From Nitrospira sp. (lineage in GTDB: Bacteria; Nitrospirota; Nitrospiria; Nitrospirales; Nitrospiraceae), in the NCBI GenBank assembly GCA_036984305.1, contig BQWY01000001.1, positions 2,997,501 through 3,061,500 on the forward strand: a DNA stretch of 64,000 nt, in the 5' to 3' direction. The notes beneath the pieces are model-generated. The model ran no database searches and had not been told where the DNA came from. It saw nothing but the letters and a program-made list of their open reading frames with translations. A program made the translations under genes and the position numbers. The first letter of the stretch is position 1; each line of letters starts with the position of its first letter. Shown here piece by piece: positions 46,565 through 55,473 of the stretch.

Positions 46565-47338
46565 TCAAAACGTGAAGGACACACCCGCCAGCGGCCCCTG
46601 GTACTCAACATCCCAGATGAACCCGGACGTCTTCTCGTAATCGACCTTGATATACCTATATCCAGCGAAGATCGAGATATGTTCCGTAAAGGCGTAGCCC
46701 AGCCCACCCAGCACATCTACTAGGATGTCCGAACCTCCCCCTCCCACGACAGCCGTCCCGCTTGCGTAGAGCCCTCTCCAAATTTTCACACGTGCTCTCA
46801 GCCCGCCCAACCCGTCCACCCATCCGGCCGTCGAGGAGGACGTCCGTGCCGGAAGCAATCCAGCTTGGAAGTTCAGGTCGGTATTGACGTAATACCCACG
46901 GACGCCAGCCACAAGATCGACCCAGATATGTTCGTCTTCTGCGATCCGAAAGACACCCGCAACGGTGGCCATCAGCGTCTCGGAACCCAGCCGTGTGCCG
47001 CTGAAGACCGGACCTGGCGTCGTGCCGTCGGCCGAGATCTTGGTCCACATGACATCGGTCAGGATACCGAACCGTCCCTTACGCAGTTCGGCCGCACCCA
47101 TGAATGCAAGGTCGAGGTTGTCCACAATGTCGTGAAACGACGCATCCACGTTTGAACTGGGCAGCGGCGGCAACGTCCTGACCGTCCCCTTCAATCCGCT
47201 GGCGTAGAGATAGGGGGAAAAGGAAAAGGACCAGCGATCGGCCCGAGATCCGTGGCTCTCCTCCGCCCACCCCAGCGATACTCCACAACTGGCGAGACAC
47301 AACGCTCCCATTACGCCCCGAATCAGTCGTCGCCACAT
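46565..47338 (-). CDS. Outer-membrane beta-barrel protein
   Basis: 257 residues from ATG 47338 (AAAGGA 8 nt upstream), with a signal peptide ending SLGWAEE. Strands include WSFSFSPYLYASGLKGTV, RFGILTDVMWTKIS, IWVDLVAGVRGYYV and ISIFAGYRYIKVDYE. It ends GPLAGVSFTF, with the terminal Phe expected for BamA clients. The pattern is that of a small 8-10 strand barrel; a central glycine run (VVGGGGSDI) forms a turn. Confidence 0.72.
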   Translation of the reverse strand: MWRRLIRGVMGALCLASCGVSLGWAEESHGSRADRWSFSFSPYLYASGLKGTVRTLPPLPSSNVDASFHDIVDNLDLAFMGAAELRKGRFGILTDVMWTKISADGTTPGPVFSGTRLGSETLMATVAGVFRIAEDEHIWVDLVAGVRGYYVNTDLNFQAGLLPARTSSSTAGWVDGLGGLRARVKIWRGLYASGTAVVGGGGSDILVDVLGGLGYAFTEHISIFAGYRYIKVDYEKTSGFIWDVEYQGPLAGVSFTF

Positions 47339-47489
47339 ACGAACATCCTTTCGTTGTTGTGTCCAAGCCACCTGCCTCCTGATTGCATCATTTTTCTATA
47401 TCGTCGTCGGTCCCTAGTCGGCAGCATGGCGAGCCGATCGGGGCGATTCCTGCTGGCCGCTACATCCAGATACCACTCGTACTCTTTCC

Positions 47490-48788
47490 TCATGGGCCGG
47501 ACGCTCGTCTCACCTCGGGATACATTTCCAACAGACGGTGGACCAGACAGTCCGGGTAGTCCTCGGGAAGGCGCCACATGTTCCTCCCTGGCCCTGGTGC
47601 GAGACATCGTTGCCCGGCCGGGATCGGGTATCGCATCGAGATGGTAATGTCGGTCGAAATCCATTCGTTGGCAAACCAGTAACCATGCCCCTTCATGCCC
47701 CCCATCTCATGGGCGCCACGCACGTCCGTTACATCGATCACTTCAAAACGTGGATCGGCCGCCAACGCTTCCAAATCCTCCCGCGTGAGCTCAGAGGCCT
47801 TCGGGTTTCCGAGTCGCGACCCGCCCGCCATGAGGCTGGAGAAACCCAGTGCCGCATCGTTCTTGGAGATGTACACAAGCACCTGAGTAGCCATGTCTTT
47901 GATCGGAGGGAAGGCCTCCCTCGTGAACGTCCTGAGGTCGATGTCGGATGCCGCAAAAATCACATTGCCGATATGAAATCGCCGGCGCAGCGCCTCGGGG
48001 TCCTCGTCGGGAGCGCCCGCGCGCAGGCGGACCAACGCCTCGGCTAGCAACGGGGAGCCGCAGCTATAGGCGACCAAATTGAGGTGCTCAGCCTTCGTGC
48101 GCGATACGATCGAGATGAGCCGTTCGATATGGGGAATATACTTTCGTGCGCGAGCACAGTCGGTCAGATAATTCCAAAAGTGCAGATCCGTCGGCCACTG
48201 GAACGAAACCGTCGCGGCATGTCCCAGATAATGCGCAAAGGACCCCATGAGCACCGACACCTCATCGAACGTCACACGGTACCCGTGGACATAGACCACG
48301 AGGTCTTGAGTCCGGGTCCGGGACAGATGAGCGTTGATCTTGGAGACGAATGCCTGCTCCGCCTCGTTCAATTGGTCTTGGTTCCCAAGCGTCCCCCATT
48401 CCTGCACATCATCCACGCGAGCCGAGCGCGGGTGATGGATCGTGCTCGCCCTCTCGGACCTGACGAACTCCTCCCATGTCCAGCCAGGCTCGCCGAGCGT
48501 GACCTGCGCCATACCCAACGTCACACGATCACTCTCTCTTGCCGTGTAATGCCCCGCCTCGCCGGGGGAGACCGGAATGCGGTTGGTTGCATAAAACACC
48601 GGCAGTTGTGTTGATCGGAGTTCGGGGAATAAGCGCTTCTCCATATCGAGGCGTTCATCTTTAAAGAGGACCGGCGTCGGCATCATGTGCAGGTGCTCGC
48701 CGGCACAGGCGCTCAACCACCAATGGCAAGCAAACAGAAAGAGCCAGGAGACGCAGGTACGCCATCGAAGTCGCATGATTTCCCGCAT
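47490..48788 (-). CDS. Alpha/beta-hydrolase lipoprotein (DUF900 type)
   Basis: 432 residues from ATG 48788 (ATG 48776 also possible). The lipoprotein signal is CVSWLFLFACHWWLSAC. The hydrolase core has VVYVHGYRVTFDEV (oxyanion region), SFQWPTD, the nucleophile elbow LVAYSCGSPLLAEAL and a late GAHEMGGMKGHGYW with the candidate catalytic His. The first strands carry YATNRIP, the usual start of DUF900 proteins. A membrane-anchored esterase or lipase is likely. Confidence 0.8.
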   Translation of the reverse strand: MREIMRLRWRTCVSWLFLFACHWWLSACAGEHLHMMPTPVLFKDERLDMEKRLFPELRSTQLPVFYATNRIPVSPGEAGHYTARESDRVTLGMAQVTLGEPGWTWEEFVRSERASTIHHPRSARVDDVQEWGTLGNQDQLNEAEQAFVSKINAHLSRTRTQDLVVYVHGYRVTFDEVSVLMGSFAHYLGHAATVSFQWPTDLHFWNYLTDCARARKYIPHIERLISIVSRTKAEHLNLVAYSCGSPLLAEALVRLRAGAPDEDPEALRRRFHIGNVIFAASDIDLRTFTREAFPPIKDMATQVLVYISKNDAALGFSSLMAGGSRLGNPKASELTREDLEALAADPRFEVIDVTDVRGAHEMGGMKGHGYWFANEWISTDITISMRYPIPAGQRCLAPGPGRNMWRLPEDYPDCLVHRLLEMYPEVRRASGP

Positions 48789-48869
48789 AGCCTCACAGTA
48801 TTGTCGCTCACGGTGATGATGCGCTTGTCCAGCTTGCTTGCGGTTTCCCACAGAATATTTCTGCATGAT

Positions 48870-49125
48870 TTATTGCACCCGCTTCAGAGGGGGCAGTTTC
48901 CAAGTGCCGTTCAAGGCCTCGGCTTTCGGCCAATAGAGACGCACGACCACTACGAACAGGCTCTTCGGCCCCGGCAGCCAGCTGAGTTCCCTGGCTTTCC
49001 CCGGAGAATCATGCTGGATATAGAGCGTGATGCCGCCATTTCCCCGCCCCGGCGAACGACACACATGTCAGGAGCGCGACACCAGCCGCGCAGCGCTGGA
49101 CATGACGACTGAACTTGATCACCAT
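48870..49125 (-). pseudogene. Internally deleted DUF1254/DUF1214 gene
   Basis: The 5' part is a real gene start: AGGAGA before ATG 49125 and a signal peptide (MVIKFSRHVQRCAAGVALL, then TCVSFAGAG). After about 30 codons the frame runs into a stop. In another frame, the last 55 codons (GGITLYIQHDSPGKARELSW, then VRLYWPKAEALNGTWKLPP and LKRVQ) match the C-terminus of the intact DUF1254 protein encoded at 57503-58924 (LDIHIQPGSPGKGKEANW ... MRLYMPGSKILTGHWLPPVVKRVE). A deletion of roughly 400 codons joined the two ends out of frame near 49030. Confidence 0.8.
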
Positions 49126-49544
49126 CCGATTCTCCTTTCCGGGCCCCGAATGCGGAACACACCACCCCAGATGTGCTCCGCAACCCGAGCCCACTGTCCC
49201 TACACACAGGCAGTCTTGGCTCGCACGGAGAGTGCCAGAGTGTTACCAGAGTATCAATTGAAGCGTGAACACAAAGGGCAAGAATATGGGGAGATTACCA
49301 AGAGCCCACTACTGACCAAGATAGGATTGGACGGAAGGGCGTGGCATTACACGTCAGGGGATCGCTCGGCACTGTCGCAAAAGTCCCCATGAGTGACGAA
49401 ACTGCACGTATTATTGCTTTGCTGACCCGGAGGACTGATGGACAACGCGAGGGCGTAGACCAAATCGGCGAAGTGAAGGCCCGTTCTTGGGCTATCATCG
49501 GACCTTCTTAGGTATCTGCACGCGACATGTGGATACGGGTGAGG
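49126..49544. other. Intergenic region
   Basis: 419 bp with nothing recognisable; AT-richer than its surroundings, possibly part of the decayed DUF1254 locus. Confidence 0.4.
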
Positions 49545-50657
49545 TTAGTGCCCGTGCGCCTGCAGGTCTTCTTCGACAAAGCGCAGCACCGCCTCGAGGA
49601 GCGCCTCGCGCGGGTAGGCATTCTGAGTCACGAACAACGCACCGATGGTCGTGTGTGTACGGGCAATCGGGAGGGCGACGGCCCAGTGGTCAGCGTTCAG
49701 GTACCCTAACAGCGTACTGCCTGGCACCACTGCGTCATAAAAGATCACCTGACTGTCGTTGCGCGCATCGACACGGCTAAGCTTGTCATAGCTGGACTCG
49801 AGGATCCATGAGATGCGTTCCGGCTGTGGCAAAGCCACGAGTGAATAGTAGCGGATCTCGCGGGGAAGCGGATTCTCGGCGAGCCATGCCTTCCTGATCG
49901 CCGGCCGCAGGCTCTCTACTCCTTTACCATCACCGGACTCGCAATTGGCCTTGGGAAAGTGCCTCACGAGATCTGCCTGATATTGCTCGGCATCATTGGC
50001 CAACGGTGAGCCGCCCACCGCCCCGGCAGCCGATACCACAGCCGCCACGCGACCCCGTAACTCTGGATACGCCACCAGCGCCTCCAGGATGTCCGGCGCT
50101 CCTTTCGAGTAACCGATCAACACGAGACGGGGATCGCCTGGTTTTTGCGGCATGTCCATAATTGCATTTCGAATCTGGCGCGCGTTCGTTTGTGTGCCGG
50201 ATAGCGCGTCCACATGGATCATTAGTTGGTCATATCCATATTTCCGTACATGCCCGGCTGAAGTACCGGGCGCCGCCAGCCACGGTTCAAAGCAGTCATA
50301 GCCGATCCCTGGAACTACAGCCGCAATCAGACTCCCGCTCGATGCCCCCAACACCACCTCACCGCCGGCGCCCACCGCTTCGCCTGCAAGCCGCGTCAGC
50401 GCCACTTCGCAGGGTAGGTAGTCGGGTATTTCGTTCCGGCGCGCCTCTAGCACGGCGCAGTAGATCTCGCGAAAGCGCGCTCGTTTATCCTGAATGCCGA
50501 CCTGTCTGGTTGGGACCAGCACGAGCGGGGGGGTATCTTCCGAAAACGGCACAAGCGGCTTCGTGGCACACGCACCACACACAAGGCACGCCAGCAGCAT
50601 GTACGGGAGAAAGTCGATGGACCGTCTCGAGCGATCCCGCGGCAAATGATGCACCAT
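49545..50657 (-). CDS. Alpha/beta-hydrolase lipoprotein
   Basis: 370 residues from ATG 50657 (AAGGGAG 7 nt upstream). A lipoprotein signal with cysteines at 24 and 30 is followed by LVLVPT. The nucleophile elbow is VLIGYSKGAPD (S184), and a candidate catalytic His lies in LNADHWAVALP. SSGSLIAAVVPGIGYDCFEPWL resembles a lid or substrate region. Family unknown to me, but clearly a serine hydrolase exported to the envelope. Confidence 0.75.
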   Translation of the reverse strand: MVHHLPRDRSRRSIDFLPYMLLACLVCGACATKPLVPFSEDTPPLVLVPTRQVGIQDKRARFREIYCAVLEARRNEIPDYLPCEVALTRLAGEAVGAGGEVVLGASSGSLIAAVVPGIGYDCFEPWLAAPGTSAGHVRKYGYDQLMIHVDALSGTQTNARQIRNAIMDMPQKPGDPRLVLIGYSKGAPDILEALVAYPELRGRVAAVVSAAGAVGGSPLANDAEQYQADLVRHFPKANCESGDGKGVESLRPAIRKAWLAENPLPREIRYYSLVALPQPERISWILESSYDKLSRVDARNDSQVIFYDAVVPGSTLLGYLNADHWAVALPIARTHTTIGALFVTQNAYPREALLEAVLRFVEEDLQAHGH

Positions 50658-50773
50658 AGTGGTCTCCCTTTCGACACATCCGGTCGATCACACGACCCGC
50701 GAACAACCTGATGCACTCGCTCGCAGTAGCCTTCTTGCGAAGGGACTATTTGCTCCGCGTCCAGAGCGGCTCC

Positions 50774-52768
50774 TCATGGATAGTATCTCCAATCAAACAC
50801 CACGCGCAGACCGCCGGTCCAAACCGTATCAAGCGATACCCCGGGCGCGCCCGCGGGCGTGACGACCGAAGCCGAAGTGGGAATATTGACGCCTGCAAAA
50901 ACCTGGAACAGGACCGCTGAGCTTTGGTTGCTCGAAAACGCCCGGAACGGCCGATATTCGACGACAGGCATTTCGAGATAGATCGACTTGTAGTCCACCA
51001 CCCGCGCATTGCCACCGGGGGTCGCACTTGGGGCTATCACACGATCTTCTCCAATAAGGCCATACACGGTCACACCGAGTTCTCGGCCGGCTACGAATTG
51101 AAAGCGCCCGATCGGTGTAGCCCAGCCGGTCTGCCATCCTAGCAAGCCTCCATTGCTCGCCGTGATCGCCATGTCTATGTATCGGTCGGGCGCAAGGAAG
51201 TATAGGGGCGCAAGCAACAACAGGTCGCCGGGGATCACGTAAAACGGCATCCGCAATCGAGTGGACAGCCCCACGCGCGCGGGGATGGCCGACGAGATAT
51301 TTCCTCCCTGCGTCGCGAGGGACGGATCGGCGATCGAATTCGAACTCGAAGAATCGCCACGGAGCCCAAATGCTAGGAAAATTAACCCATCTCCTGCGTC
51401 GCCGATCACGCCATCCAATCCCAAACCGAGCCGAACAGAGAGATCGACGGTACCCTTTACGCCACCACCTTGCGAAGGGGTGAACCCACCGGAGACATAT
51501 TGGCCGTCCACGGCTCCTGCGAGCCCGATGAAGGGTCCCATTTCGCTGCGATACCGAGGCAAGGCGCCAATCCCAGGTCCCAGACCAGGCACAGGCGTCA
51601 GAGCCAAGACTTCATATCCCATTGAGAGGGCTTCCGGTGTCACACGCAACCCTTCCGGCCGCAATGGGAAGGTACGAGTTTTACAAACATCGAGAACCCC
51701 GGGATGCATTGGAGCGGCTGGCGTGTACGGCATCTCGATGGGCCTTGAAACTCCCGTCGCCGTGTCGAGTACCTGGCCGAGGCTCAAGCGAGCAGCATGA
51801 GCCGCTCGCTCGGCATCCTCCTGACGCATGTGCGCGTCCCCCCTGAGTACCATCGACTCACTCTTCCCCACCCAAGGAAAGACCTCGATGCCGATTTGAT
51901 TGTAAATGTCATGTGTGCCTTTCCGTTGAGCCGAAACGCCCCACGATCCGGCCACATGACCGGCCGAAAATGCATCCTCCAAAAAGTGCAGCGCAAAGGC
52001 TTCATCAAACAGCATGGAAAACACCAGTGCCCGGTGCTCATCGGGAGTCAGAGTCTCTTTTGCCAGTCGAGTGGCCTTTTGTAGGGCCTCCAAGTGATAG
52101 GTCCCCCACACTCCAAGTGCATTGAGTTCGGACCCCGGAGTGAGAGTGAGCTGCGCATATTCCAGCGGGGAAATGTCAGGGCGAGGGCGCGCGAGCAGAA
52201 AGTGGGCCAGGTTGGCGTCGGCGCGAGTGGCGTATCGCGGATCCGCCCGTTGGAGATTCGTATCGCTTGTCCGCAGGGCATTGAGACGCTCCGCTCGCGC
52301 CCGCTCACTCTCCAGCCGACGGCGAAGATCTTTAATTGTAAGCTTGTCCTGGGAGATTTCCCCAGGAAGCGATTGGTCCGTAATGCGGGAAAGATCGACC
52401 TTCAGTTGCGCGGCGATGTGGGCCACCTTGAGAATCCAGTCTGCATTGAGCACCGTGTCGGACATCTCCTGGCTCGAGCACGAATGATCCCCACCAATGG
52501 CCGACAGCGCGGCCCAGTCGATACAGGTCGGCATGACCCCTTGATCCTTGTCGGCTCCCTGTTCACAAAGAAGGGGCTGGTGCCCCTGACGAGCCTCACT
52601 CCAGAAGCGATCGAATACCGACCTCAGTGCTGGGTCGAGGTGTTCCAGAGTCAGGATCGCAATGTCGCGATGTTCCGGATAATCCCATGCGAACACACGC
52701 CCATCCCCACTCCACCCGAGCAGCAGAGCAGTCACCACATAGGCACGGGCAACGCGCATGCGATTCAT
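50774..52768 (-). CDS. Zinc phospholipase C/P1-nuclease-like domain fused to a beta-barrel-like domain
   Basis: 664 residues from ATG 52768 (GGAGGT 9 nt upstream); signal peptide 1-27. The predicted mature N-terminus is Trp28, and H33 (WDYPEH), the D94-H95 pair, H261-x3-D265, H271 (HFLEDAFSAGH) and H286 (GTHDIYN) follow the zinc-ligand order of bacterial phospholipase C and S1/P1 nuclease. The usual glutamate after the last histidine is an Asn here. From about residue 400 the protein turns into amphipathic strands (VDLSVRLGLGLDGV, ARVGLSTRLRMPFYVI, GRFQFVAGRELGVTVYGLI, SIYLEMPVVEYRPF) and ends in an aromatic-rich VFDWRYYP. An enzyme domain tied to an outer-membrane barrel is inferred. Confidence 0.72.
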   Translation of the reverse strand: MNRMRVARAYVVTALLLGWSGDGRVFAWDYPEHRDIAILTLEHLDPALRSVFDRFWSEARQGHQPLLCEQGADKDQGVMPTCIDWAALSAIGGDHSCSSQEMSDTVLNADWILKVAHIAAQLKVDLSRITDQSLPGEISQDKLTIKDLRRRLESERARAERLNALRTSDTNLQRADPRYATRADANLAHFLLARPRPDISPLEYAQLTLTPGSELNALGVWGTYHLEALQKATRLAKETLTPDEHRALVFSMLFDEAFALHFLEDAFSAGHVAGSWGVSAQRKGTHDIYNQIGIEVFPWVGKSESMVLRGDAHMRQEDAERAAHAARLSLGQVLDTATGVSRPIEMPYTPAAPMHPGVLDVCKTRTFPLRPEGLRVTPEALSMGYEVLALTPVPGLGPGIGALPRYRSEMGPFIGLAGAVDGQYVSGGFTPSQGGGVKGTVDLSVRLGLGLDGVIGDAGDGLIFLAFGLRGDSSSSNSIADPSLATQGGNISSAIPARVGLSTRLRMPFYVIPGDLLLLAPLYFLAPDRYIDMAITASNGGLLGWQTGWATPIGRFQFVAGRELGVTVYGLIGEDRVIAPSATPGGNARVVDYKSIYLEMPVVEYRPFRAFSSNQSSAVLFQVFAGVNIPTSASVVTPAGAPGVSLDTVWTGGLRVVFDWRYYP

Positions 52769-53001
52769 ATGCTGACACCTCCAGCGTTGCAGCCTACTGA
52801 CGATTTGTAACGGAAGAAGTTAAAGGCGTCCGTGGTGGGCTCACGCCCCCTCCCAATCCGACGTGGCCACCAGGGTAACGGCCTACTACCGGTGTCTCGG
52901 CCCGCCGAGCCACGGTCTCCGTTGTGCACAATGTCACGAACGCGAGCGTCAGTGCGAATCTCCTGGTGGACTGTTGCCCTCCCGCCGACCGATCTATCGA
53001 A

Positions 53002-54000
53002 TTAATCGACGAACGTGAACACACGCTTCCAATCGTGCTTCATGTCGACAATGGCCCACCCTTGCCCCTTCGCGTCATCGAGCCCCTTGTCGAGTCGACC
53101 GATCGGCGACTGTCGGTCGTAGGCCCATTCTCGATCGGCATCGGTATGGTGCACGAGGAGACATAAGCGGGCGCCAGATCCCGAACAGGTCCATTGGAGC
53201 ATCTGCAGATCACCGTCCGAATTGCCGAACGCGGCGATCGGCTGCCGCCCGATGAATGTTTGAATACCGATCGGCTTGCCTTCCTTGTTGTCAATGAAAT
53301 CCACCTCCGGCAATTTGACGAGGACGGGCTTCCCATCGCGCACCTCGAAACGGTGCTTGCCGGTACTGCCGACCACTTGCTCGGGCGGAATCCCATAGAC
53401 CTGTTCGGCGAAGGCGCGCATGAACTCCACGCCGCCTCCGGAGACGATGAAGGTTTTAAAGCCATTTGCCCGAAAGTAGTCGAGCAACTCGATCATGGGC
53501 TGATACGCGAGAGCCGTATAAGGACGTTTGAACCTCGGATGTTGGGCGGTGGCGAGCCACTGCTTCACGATGTGCTCGAATTCCACTGTCGTGATGCCGG
53601 AGTGTGTCGCCGCGACGATGTGCAGCAAGGACTTCTCCCCGCCCGCCAATGCTCCCTTGAGGTCGCCTTTGAGGAGCGAGGCGAACGGCTGTTTGGTTTT
53701 CCACTCGGGATGCTGCGGCGCGAGCGCCTTGACACGATCGAGAGCGAAGAGAAATTGGAAATACATCGGCTGCTCGGCCCATAGGGTCCCGTCGTTGTCG
53801 AAGGTCGCGATGCGCTCCGCCAACGGAACGAAGTCAGGTCCCCCGTCGGTCGTAATCCGGGACACAAACCGGATGATCGCCGTTTTCGCGGCGCCGTCGT
53901 TCCAAGATGGCAATGGGTCTGCGGCGTCAGCCAAGCCGACTCCAGTCAGCAATACGAATCCTATTGTCCACGACTGGATCAGCGAGCGACGGTTCTTCAT
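53002..54000 (-). CDS. Periplasmic HAD-family phosphatase
   Basis: 332 residues from ATG 54000 (GGGGG upstream), with a signal peptide ending GLADAAD. HAD motif I is TFDNDGTLW (D68, D70), motif II TFIVSGGGVEF, motif III Lys in the GSTGKHRF region, and motif IV FGNSDGD. The cap between motifs I and II is helical (AYQPMIELLDYFRANGF). Such exported HAD proteins are acid phosphatases of phosphoserine- or class-B-like type; the substrate is open. Confidence 0.85.
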   Translation of the reverse strand: MKNRRSLIQSWTIGFVLLTGVGLADAADPLPSWNDGAAKTAIIRFVSRITTDGGPDFVPLAERIATFDNDGTLWAEQPMYFQFLFALDRVKALAPQHPEWKTKQPFASLLKGDLKGALAGGEKSLLHIVAATHSGITTVEFEHIVKQWLATAQHPRFKRPYTALAYQPMIELLDYFRANGFKTFIVSGGGVEFMRAFAEQVYGIPPEQVVGSTGKHRFEVRDGKPVLVKLPEVDFIDNKEGKPIGIQTFIGRQPIAAFGNSDGDLQMLQWTCSGSGARLCLLVHHTDADREWAYDRQSPIGRLDKGLDDAKGQGWAIVDMKHDWKRVFTFVD

Positions 54001-54639
54001 AAATCCCCCCTCATTGTGACCATATCTGTACGAGCACTCGGACTGACCCGCGCCTCCCACACAAGGCGCGGCTTGGTCGGTGGCTCAGTTGCCGCTATTC
54101 TCACCGGCCTCCGACGTCTTCATTTCTACTCCCGTCTACATGAGTAGTCCTGCGTGGGCGGTGCTTCTGTGCCGGAAACATGAGTATCAGATTACCCGCC
54201 CAGAGGAGCCATCAAAGCACGATACCCGGCCTTGACTCAAGGCAGAATGGCTGACTTTCGCACTCTTGCAACTCACGCCGGTCACCGCAGCCCTGCAGGC
54301 TGGATGTACGAATGGGAGGTGATCGCGACCGCCGATTGCATTCGCCTCAATCGGATTCAGCTGTGCGGAATGGTCGAACGGACGGATAGGACTTCAGGGC
54401 ATTGGGTGCGAACAGCCCGTTGATGACCACGGTGAGGCCTGAAGCTCAGAGGCGCGGCATGACTCGGATACGGGGTGCCCCGGCGCTGGTGGCGAATGTC
54501 CTCGAGATGCGCGTCACGATATGCACCAGTGCGTCCGTGCTCGGAAGGTGTTCCTCGCACTTCTTCCAGCATCTGCACGCGCCATTTGGGCATGCGCCTC
54601 GTTACTGCCCGGGCGTCTCCAGATCCGTCCGAGATCTCG
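54001..54639. other. 639-bp stretch without a supported gene
   Basis: No intact ORF with family likeness. On the minus strand around 54360-54600 short protein-like runs (for example DALVHIVTRISRTFATSAG) are broken by stops and frame changes, so a decayed gene is possible but not identified. Confidence 0.35.
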
Positions 54640-55257
54640 TCAAGTCCTCGCAATTGAAGCCGGCTGATTCGTGAACGTCTCTGTAGGAATGGGCGTCAAG
54701 AACAGCCGATAGAGACCGCCTCGCCCGAGATGACGACGCACGACCGACAAGACGTTATATCCCAGCAACCCTCCCGACAAACCGACCACGTTGGTCAACA
54801 CGTGACGGCTATCCGCATGCTGAAACACCGCGCTCAACGAAGCACCAAGGCCGCCGTATTCATGTCGTCCCTCAATCGTTTTTTCGGCCAGCAACACGAG
54901 AAACACCCCACCGGCGTACAGCGCCGTGCGAAGGATGATATCCACCCATGCGGGTCGTGCTCGGACCCACGCACCAAGCGAAACACGTTCCAGAACCAGC
55001 ACCACCTTCGAAAGAATCAGCACACCGACCAGCGCCTTCGAGAAGCCGTGAAACTCAATATGGTACTCCGCGAGAATCAAGTGCTTGAGCGTGACCAAGG
55101 CTGCTATCCAGCAACCAAAATAGAGCGTCGCCAGTCCAACGGCTTTCCCCTCATGGATCAGTTTCTGTTGCAGACTCAAGTCGATCGTCTCCCCGACTGC
55201 ATCAACCGTCGACCATTGAAGTGTCTCGCGTCTCAGCGTGGGCCGTGCTCCGCCCAT
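54640..55257 (-). CDS. Integral membrane protein of unknown function
   Basis: 205 residues with three or four hydrophobic segments (ATLYFGCWIAALVTLKHLIL, ALVGVLILSKVVLVL, IILRTALYAGGVFLVLLAE, VVGLSGGLLGYNVLSVV). ATG 55257 is the first start but has no strong ribosome site. Located downstream of HupE on the same strand, 216 bp away. No family recognised. Confidence 0.6.
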   Translation of the reverse strand: MGGARPTLRRETLQWSTVDAVGETIDLSLQQKLIHEGKAVGLATLYFGCWIAALVTLKHLILAEYHIEFHGFSKALVGVLILSKVVLVLERVSLGAWVRARPAWVDIILRTALYAGGVFLVLLAEKTIEGRHEYGGLGASLSAVFQHADSRHVLTNVVGLSGGLLGYNVLSVVRRHLGRGGLYRLFLTPIPTETFTNQPASIART

Positions 55258-55473
55258 GGCACAACTCAGGTATCCGACATCGACCTATCGTGACGTCGAA
55301 TCGGCAAGCGAGGGTGCCGATTTTCATTGTCTTCATGGCGACAGAGCGATTGCGGTCTTCGCTCCCGACGTCATCACTCCACAGCTCGTCACCGCACCCT
55401 GTCCCAACGGACCGCTTCATGGCGGAAGTCTCTCTCAGTACTTCTGCGCGCACTCTGCTTCCATACCAAATAG

